The position numbers were made by a program, and so were the translations under genes. From Sipunculus nudus (taxonomy: Eukaryota; Annelida; Sipuncula; Golfingiida; Sipunculidae): a DNA stretch of 64,000 nt. A model generated the notes under the pieces. That model made no database searches, had not been told where the DNA came from, and worked only from the letters and a program-made list of their open reading frames with translations. This document shows positions 56,571 through 64,000 of this stretch, piece by piece (position 1 is the stretch's first letter; each line of letters starts with the position of its first letter). The stretch covers positions 41,983,558 to 42,047,557 of the forward strand of contig CM049310.1 of the NCBI GenBank assembly GCA_026874595.1. The letters are read 5' to 3'.

Positions 56571-56612
56571 CAGGCGCGGATCCAGGATTTCTTGCAGGGG
56601 GGGGTCTACCCT
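56571..56612 (-). repeat. Fragment of the dispersed GGATCCGCCCC repeat
   Basis: CAGGCGCGGATCCAGGATTTCTTG followed by a G8 run and GTC, inverted relative to 8811-8968. Confidence 0.55.
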
Positions 56613-57167
56613 ATTATTGAATAATATTGGGCGAATATTCCGAGCAATTTACCTGTCTTCGTATGAATCATTAATGTTTTACATCATACTTGATATCCAG
56701 AGAGGTTTTGAAACCCTGTCTCCCTGCTCAAACTTAGGTCACTGTGAACACTATTCATACAAGGGCCAGACGTCTCAAGATATCTCAGAAACTGCATTAT
56801 GGTTTTATTGAAATTCCTTGTCCATGGTTCATTGTTCCGGTGCTTCCATCTGTAATATTAAGATTTTATACATTTTATTTGTATTTGAAATTCCAGGTGT
56901 CCAGCTACGTGTACTGGTGGTGCCGTCTACAATGTGTTCATCTGGACACATTTTAATTGAATTTTTGAGTCATTATAATGGTGAACGTGACCTGGTATTT
57001 CTAAAATGAGTTTTCTGTAAATTTTCATGGAATATTCAAGCCTTTGACTTCAGAAGGAGTTCGTAGGGAAGTTAATTTTATGGGTTATATTTGTTACCTT
57101 TGGTCAATGGGAAAAAATAATGTGCATACATACAGATTATCGATAGACTGGTACCCACCATCCTGAG

Positions 57168-57168
<1 letters not shown>

Positions 57169-57217
<49 letters not shown>
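57169..57217. repeat. (TA)24 microsatellite
   Basis: Uninterrupted TA run. Confidence 0.95.
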
Positions 57218-57220
<3 letters not shown>

Positions 57221-58437
57221 CCGGCAGTGTCAGTCCCAAAGGTGGTCGTAATTGTGGGGTTCCACTGTACATCTTACCAAACTTGATATTCCGCTGCAAG
57301 CTTATAAGTGTATCCAACCTAAGTTGTTACTCTTATTGCAAAAATAAATAAGTAATTTTGGTTTAAAGAAATCTGTAATAAAAAACCCCTGTATTACGCC
57401 ACCGGGAATCAGCCTCAAGAAATCGCCTGTTAAAGGTTACCTACAGAGAAAAAGCGGTTTCATAATGATAATGAAAAGGATAAGTAGCGGAACAAAAGAT
57501 TGCATATTAAAAATATGTTCACGGTTGCATGGTTTGTGATATTTCTCTTTTCAGTAGCCAAGGAGTTGGCTATTTTGGTTGTATATTTTGGTATAAAAAT
57601 ACACATGCGTATTCACAGCTGTCGTATTTCTGAAACTTTACCGTAATAATGCGAAGTGTGACCGACCAGATGATAGCTCAGAAGCCAGACAGTTTGCAAG
57701 AGTTTGCTATTATATTTTAATGCTTATTGACAAATTTCTGCGTTATCAATCTACTGCTAGGTAAATTCTCTTTGAAGTCCAAGCAGTGAGAATTGAATTT
57801 TTAACATGTCATCAGGTTTCAACGGGAAACGGAAACCAGTTGCACCCGGCGACCTGTAACTAGTTATGACGCAACACTGCGCCGACAAAACAGAAAAAAA
57901 ATTATCGAAATTCTTTCAACTTCAGTAAATAATTAACTACCTTCCAACACGGCTTATAGATATCTACCTGGTAATGCTAATTTTCAGCCTGATTTATCCA
58001 AATCAGCTCGGACAATAGGCACGTTGTACTCACGATACAACTCTCACGAGATAAGGTGTGTACAATTATGCAAAGTATAAACAACGGTTGCCCCGGCATC
58101 GCGAGATTTAATAACTCGTGCGACGTGCATATCTATAGAATTTTCTTCTTCTTCTGTTAACACATAGCGTGTTTACATTTATCTAATCCCAGGACATACC
58201 ATGGTTTAGCTGGATGTATAACCATTCAATGATACTGACAGGCGTTCTGGTAGCAAAACTGGAATTTATAAGAAACTGAACGATGTGCCTTATATGCTTT
58301 CCATTTTGGCATATGAATGTTTTCTTATCTTATTGAGAGAATGCCAGAAATATTGAAGAGTTGTTACAATTCTGGTTACAATACAGCTGTTTATATAACT
58401 TCTTTCAAAGGTCTATACAGGCATTATTTTGTTGAGA

Positions 58438-58443
58438 ATATAT

Positions 58444-58480
<37 letters not shown>

Positions 58481-58482
58481 AT
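58438..58482. repeat. (TA)n microsatellite
   Basis: TA run interrupted once by AAA. Confidence 0.95.
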
Positions 58483-58793
58483 ATCAAATATGATCAAATA
58501 TCAAATATTAGGTTCATCAGCTTATTTTGCTTTCAGTTTGATTAATTTATTCTAAAATGTGATTATAATATATTAACGTTTTCTTTCACATTTAGTAACC
58601 TTTGTCCATTTCCGACATAGTTTATGGTGTCATAAATCAATAAATTACGAAACAGAAGGGAACAAAATATCTGTAGTAAGATTGCAAACAACGTTTACCC
58701 TGTTCTGACGCAGTCTCTGTTGGTATAAGGTCAGTCTATTTTGGAGATAAAAGTTGCAAGTTGGAATCCCAAAGAGTTTTCAGGCATAATTTA

Positions 58794-59149
58794 AGGGGGC
58801 GTAGCGAAGGGGGGCTGCATGCAGGGGGCCATGCCGTCCCTTCGAAATTACACTTAGACTAGTAATGATTAAACTTTCTAAACACAAAAAAAAATTCCTG
58901 TCATTCGTATTCGCAAATTTGGGATTTATTTCAATATAAAGAATTGCATTTGCAGTCTTTAGTGTATCGTTTATTGATTGTTCTACATTTCAGTAGGTTT
59001 AATCCAGCAAATATGATATTTTTTTATTTATTCATATTTTACAACTCGCAAGAAATCGCAATTAAAACATATGAGGTCTTTATATGCTTCAATTGCCTTT
59101 GCCAAATATTTCGGCCCCCTCTCCTCCGTCAATTCTGGCTACGCCTCTG
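58794..59149. mobile_element. Short TIR element (MITE), hAT-like ends
   Basis: 356 bp with ends AGGGGGCGTAGC and GCTACGCCTCTG, which are inverted repeats of each other with one or two differences, flanked by AATTTA at 58788-58793 and 59150-59155. The CAGGGGCGTAGC-type end resembles hAT transposon termini. A 6-bp rather than 8-bp duplication leaves the superfamily open. No transposase. Confidence 0.55.
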
Positions 59150-59889
59150 AATTTACCTTAAATGGGCATGGTCATACGCTGCTTAAAATGTCTGCCTACT
59201 TTGGCCCTCTTCCTGCGGCCAGTACAGTATCCTTCGGCTTAGGATTATTTTTGGTCCCATATACCGAAAATCAAGAGTAAATAAAAAAAGTCTTTGTCAT
59301 TATTTTTTTTTAATATTAAATGTATTAGTGCGGTTACCCTTGTCTACAGTCTAACAGAGGGTCACATATTTGAAAATCACATCAATCACGCGAGTAAGAG
59401 CATTTAAGAACAGGTATGACAGGTATGACAGAATCTTAAGGAAATCTTGAAGAAACTTTTTACCAGGTTTGTAACCTGCTGGTTTTCCTTTGATCATTCA
59501 AGTATCTGGCATGTTAAACCATCCATCGTAATGCAGCCCTGGTTTATAAGTCGCCAGGTAGACATGACAGACAAGACGCAAAGAACTAATCGTAAAACCT
59601 CAGTTTAAGAGCTAAAAAAGCCAGACAGGACCGGATCCATGGTACGTACGATCTATTTTCTCTGCAGCTTGCTGGCGTATCCAGGGAGACTCGTAATCAA
59701 ATTATGTTCCTTGAACCTAATCTATCAGGGCGGGCCTTCTTCGTCGCGCTGGTATTTATGACAGATATATAAATCAAGGACAGTATATCAAGTTAGGCTT
59801 CTCAAGGCTTGATGCTCATAAATTGAGATGTCTTGAAACAGACCTTTCAGCGTTTCATCAGTGAACTTATTAATGTAATCATAAATAAA

Positions 59890-60083
59890 GTAATACAGCT
59901 GTTTTTAATAAGTAATACAAATGTCTTGTTATAATATTACAGCTGTTGTGTAATTAGTAATACAGCTGTCTCGAAACTAGTATTACAACTGTCGTGTAAT
60001 TAGTAATACAGCTGTTTCGTATTTAGTAATATAACTGTCGTGTAATTAGTAATACAGCTGTCATGAAATTAGTAATACTGATG
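59890..60083 (+). repeat. 23-bp minisatellite
   Basis: GTAATACAGCTGT plus ten AT-rich bases repeats every 23 bp; alternate units differ (ACAACTGTCGTG versus ACAGCTGTTTCG), giving a 46-bp higher-order pattern. The first units are more diverged. Confidence 0.85.
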
Positions 60084-61045
60084 CCTTTCAATTTAACCAA
60101 TGTTATTGTGGTTCTTGGTATTTGTATTTTTGTACCATAAAACTGTGAATGATTATGGCAAAGTTTATTAATAATTATTAGGCTATTCACTGTAATTGTC
60201 CACCACAAACTAAACTAAGATTCCATTAACACCGTAGCCACATTTTATTTTTGAATGTATTTGCAAGTGTCAAGGTAACAGAACTTTTGTTTGAGAACGG
60301 CAGCTTGCGATGTGGCACATAGCTCTGATTGAACACACACCCATACACCTCTGTGCGCTAAACCAAAGTCCATAATTCATCAATTGCCAATTTATTTGCA
60401 CATGTGAACTTAAGGCTTAAAGAAAACTAAAAAAGGTATATTAACACATATCGCAACATAATGAAATACAAAATTTTTAGGCGATACCCAGGCCTAGTAA
60501 TCTTCGTGTTTTTCTGTATATATTAAGTAAAGGCTGATGCCAAAAATGCAGATCACAAACATGAGGAGAATGATTTAACACTGAACTATTCACAGATTGC
60601 TTCTGGTATATTTGACTCCGGGCTGTCAATATTATTGCAATGCACGTACGTAGCCTAGAAGATCTGTCTGCTGAACGATAGGAATACGCTAAATGTAAAA
60701 ATTGTTCGTCTGTACGATCTTGATTAGCTTGTCAAATCAACGACCTGACCTATCTTCTAAATAATAAACAAACCCACGTAAAAGCATCTTTCCAAGTTTA
60801 TTCTCATTTTCAGGGATTCACGAAATAATGCAGAGATCAATGATTTATTGTAAAGGATATTAGCTTTCCAAATGAAATCTTCAAATAATTAGAAAATCGT
60901 TTTAACCATTCTGTGGATTGCGACATTTTTTTTTATCATACGGTATGGGCACCTGTTATCCTGGGGTAGTTAGGCTTGCTGGTTGTCGACAGGGACCCTA
61001 CCTCTGAGGAGTGTATCGTACTGTCCTATAAGTGGGTAACTGGGT
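60084..61045. other. Non-coding sequence
   Basis: No exon, RNA gene or repeat family is recognised. Confidence 0.4.
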
Positions 61046-61315
61046 GATTTTTAGACCAGGTTTTGCCATCATTCACATAACTGGACAGAGCTCAGTAAAA
61101 TATGATGTTGGTGCCTTATTTTCACAAATAGACAGAATATTCCAGGAGCTCTACAAAAGTAAATGTAATTAATTTGGCTGAATTTTAAGACCAGGTTTTG
61201 AGATCATTCACATAACTGGACATAGCTCAGTAAAATATGATGTTGGTGCCTTATTTTCACAAATAGACAGAATATTCCAGAAGCTCTACAAAAGTGAATG
61301 TAATTAATTTGGCTG
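61046..61315 (+). repeat. 135-bp tandem duplication
   Basis: Two adjacent units (61046-61180 and 61181-61315) share GACCAGGTTTTG, CATTCACATAACTGGACA and ATGATGTTGGTGCC and are about 95% identical by eye, indicating recent duplication. Confidence 0.9.
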
Positions 61316-63777
61316 AAATCTGAAGCGTGTCAAAAATGTGATCATAAATTGGCAAAAACAAATTCTAAAATTTAAAAAGCCATTGGGTAGAAATAGAATA
61401 GTTATAGAAAGTCCAAACGTTTGCCAAAAGCAACTTTAAACCCAGGTATGGACATTATAGAGAAAAAAAAATGAAAAGTCTTGTGTCATATGAAAATAAA
61501 TACCAGTTTAAGACAATGTAACTGGACACACATCTACAATTTTCTTTATATATTATCTCGATTGGGGCCTGGATATATAAGGGTAACAAACTCGGCTTTC
61601 TCGTGTTAGATTCCCCGCCCGGCTATGAGACTTGTTGTGACCGGTCCAAGGTGGATGATTTTTCCGGTTATTCCTCCACCGTTAGATGTGGCCCAAACAT
61701 TCAGCCTCAATTCACACAAAAATGAAACTATTTTTGTTAGCGTTATAGTCCTGTAGCTCAGCTAGAGGCCACCAAGCTGCCAAGCTTCACTATCTGAGCC
61801 ATGGGATGTACCTTATAATAGTTATTATGCCTTTATGTAGGATTTGTGTTATTTAAAACCAGTTTTGATATATTGAAGTTAAATCTTGCATATTATTTCA
61901 GTATTAAATACCAGTTGCCTATGTATCTTAATATGAATTCAAACTTAGTTTCCAGTTATGTGCTTTTATTTTATTCAATAATTGAAAGCTTATATTTTTT
62001 TCTGCGTGTGTGAGGTGGGTGTAACACTTATTCTTCATCTTGCCAAGGGAATAAAATAGTCACAGGTATGTTGTGTGTGAGGATAGAGTTTCAGGTGTCA
62101 TGGGTCTTGGTTGCAAAACGTCTTGAAACGTCCTTGGAGAAAATTCAATATTGACAATACTTTATGATACGGCTTGGGCTACATGGGATGGGGGAAGAAA
62201 GTTTATCAAATATTGCTAGTCATTTTTATATTGATGATACCAGGACCCGCCATGGCGCCATGCGCAGTAACCCTCCCCTCGGACCGGCGCATGCGCTATC
62301 ACGACCCGGTTCAGGTGATCGGTTGCTGAACAAGACGTCACCATGACAACATTAAAACACAGTGTCGATAAAACCGGTTATATTTCAGTGGAACATAAAG
62401 AAAACGCACGTATTTTCCATTTACATTCAGGCTCAGATAAAATGACACTGAAGACGGGTTTCCCACAGTGCTTTGTGCAGCTATGTTCTTAATAAGCATA
62501 AATAACTGATTTTCACTGTGGAAAGAATGGATAAAGTGAAATGTTAAAAAGGGCTCCTCCAAATTTATTCTATAGTACAATTATATATATAATTATATAT
62601 ACATGTATATACATATATATAAATATATGTGCGTGTGTTTGATTGTGTGTAAGAAAATCAAGGTTTTTATCCTTGAAACGATGTTGGAGGTCCTAAATAG
62701 ACCCTTAGGCTCATAATTTTAAATACGTCTGTTGATTCGATCGTGCTAAATCACTCAGGATATCACTAAGGATAAAATTAATCAAAAGAAGGGGTTAGAC
62801 ATATAGCTTCATTTTCAGGCCAAATATGCTATGTTAGACAGTAAGAGGCCGGCATATCGCAGAATCTGATTGGCTGCTTGATAGAAGAGGTTAAATCAAC
62901 ATGTAGGCACAAATATGATTATACGATTAACAATTAAGTGTTTAAATCAGCATGCATTTAAGAAGCCGAATAAGCCTCTTCTTGGTGGTGATAGTCGAGC
63001 GTGACTTCTGCTATTAAGGCTATGTAATTGAATAGCAAGACATCCTTAGTTTTTACATATTGAAAGCTTTCCTAATTAGAGTCTTGATCAAATAAACTTG
63101 TGACACCTGAGCTCCTGTTATTTAACAACTACGTATTGACGAATCGCATATATACAAAACATTGAATTAATAGAAAGAGACATTTGTTGTTATAGCAGAG
63201 GACCTCTGAGTTAAGGTACGGAGCAGATATTATGGTAAGAATTATGATTTTATTAGGCAAAAAAAGTTGTTTCTCAGGGACATTTTTCAGAAATCGGTGA
63301 GGGAGGAGAGATTTTTTTTAACATATTTATCTTAAATTTTCAATAAAAATTTCATATGAACCGGGGGCAACTTGATATTTACATGATTGCTTCGCTGAAC
63401 AGATACAAGTAAAATCCGTTAGTAAACATTTTGTAAAAACCGCACACTATCGCCCGCAAACAACAAGCGTCGGAGAGGCTGGAGCACAAATCGATAATTT
63501 TTTGCAAATCGAAATAACAGTTTTTAATGTGAGGGCATAAAATGATGGGGGTGGTGCCTGTGAACTCAACTTTTAATTTTTTTGGCCTTACCGAATTTTA
63601 TTTTTGTAATAAAGCTTGTTTCCTGAAATTTTTCTCTTGTCACTGGACCAAGCACGGCAAACAATGGTGAGGTGCAAATACTTTGTTTCTCTGTGGTGTC
63701 GTTCACTCATGCGAGATATCCGTAATATAATATCTAAGTATTCATCATTTAAGTTCACCTTTTAAGTGTATTTAATT
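61316..63777. other. Non-coding sequence with a possible SINE tail
   Basis: GTGTTAGATTCCCCGCCCGGC at 61602-61622 resembles a pol III B box, and the 60 bp after it look like a dispersed repeat tail, but there is no A box at the expected distance. TA-rich at 62580-62630. Confidence 0.3.
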
Positions 63778-64000
63778 ATGTATCCAAAGAAACCAAATCT
63801 AGCCAAAGGTGTTTGCAATTGGTATTATTTGATATCAAAATGGAAAGAAGTCCTTGCCACCTACGGACTAAACCTTCAGTCTGTTATTTATCTGACAAAC
63901 GAGCTATTTAAAAAGTATAATCACAAAGTTCACAGCACTTATACTGACGTTAAAGAAGTTGGAAAACTGGGGGCTGTATGGGAAAAAAATCTTATGCTAA
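63778..64000 (+). CDS. Open frame running off the window, unidentified
   Basis: From ATG at 63778 the frame is open for 74 codons to the window edge, with mixed polar and hydrophobic composition (for example NWYYLISKWKEVLATYGLNL, then VIYLTNELFKKYNH and KLGAVWEKNLML) unlike the low-complexity frames nearby. I do not recognise a family. It could be a single-exon gene, part of a transposon ORF, or chance. Confidence 0.35.
   Translation, partial: MYPKKPNLAKGVCNWYYLISKWKEVLATYGLNLQSVIYLTNELFKKYNHKVHSTYTDVKEVGKLGAVWEKNLML

Larger units (their letters stand above)
52801..58793. other. Non-coding sequence with scattered repeats
   Basis: GGACCGG-rich phrases occur at 52835-52890 and 53575-53675, flanking an AT-rich stretch. 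A fragment of the GGATCCGCCCC family (inverted) is at 56571-56612. (TA)n runs are listed separately. No coding exon is recognised. Confidence 0.4.

Noticed and set aside
61750-61800. TAGCTCAGCTAGAG resembling a tRNA A box
   Set aside because: No acceptor stem, anticodon arm or B box at the right distance.

Overview
The window is a piece of an animal nuclear genome. It is AT-rich and mostly non-coding, with spliced genes, long introns, many microsatellites and long poly-G/C tracts. Its tandem-repeat elements open with GTCCGTCC-type runs and its dispersed repeats end in GGATCCGCCCC. That repeat style, plus an Amt-type ammonium transporter, points to a marine lophotrochozoan, most likely a bivalve mollusc. 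This is inference from style, not a species call.

Layout. At 393-5446 (+) lie the last three visible coding exons of an unidentified host gene with matching splice phases and a poly(A) signal; its last intron holds a tandem-repeat element (2289-4807). Between 5.5 and 10.1 kb there are only repeats. From 10165 to 20978 lies a complete Ty3/gypsy-type LTR retrotransposon: two identical 232-bp LTRs, a primer binding site, a 1.75-kb repeat-bearing leader, gag, a textbook -1 frameshift signal, pol (protease, RT, RNase H, integrase) and a separate intact 480-residue TatD-family nuclease ORF where retroviruses carry env. A polypurine tract and the 3' LTR follow. From 21.7 to 23 kb there are diverged tandem repeats. 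At 29701-29905 and 38536-38770 are two different first coding exons of an ammonium transporter (Amt/Mep/Rh), ending at the same codon and phase. At 40984-45148 is a second copy of the element found at 2.3 kb, carrying another tandem-repeat element nested inside it. The remaining 19 kb holds microsatellites, a short TIR element, minisatellites, a tRNA-like relic and, at the edge, an unidentified open frame.

How the parts work together. The retrotransposon is the best candidate for a little-described system. It looks like one transcription unit in which a single splice donor in the LTR (AAG|GTAAGG) can join either an acceptor 14 nt before the gag ATG or an acceptor 13 nt before the TatD ATG. 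Gag-Pol would be made by -1 frameshifting and the nuclease from its own spliced message. The TatD protein keeps all expected metal ligands and has Cys/His clusters at its N-terminus. The identical LTRs imply a recent insertion, although this copy has a stop and frame change inside integrase.

Limits: exon calls rest on reading frames, splice motifs and family motifs read by eye. Weakly conserved exons in the long non-coding stretches may be missed.
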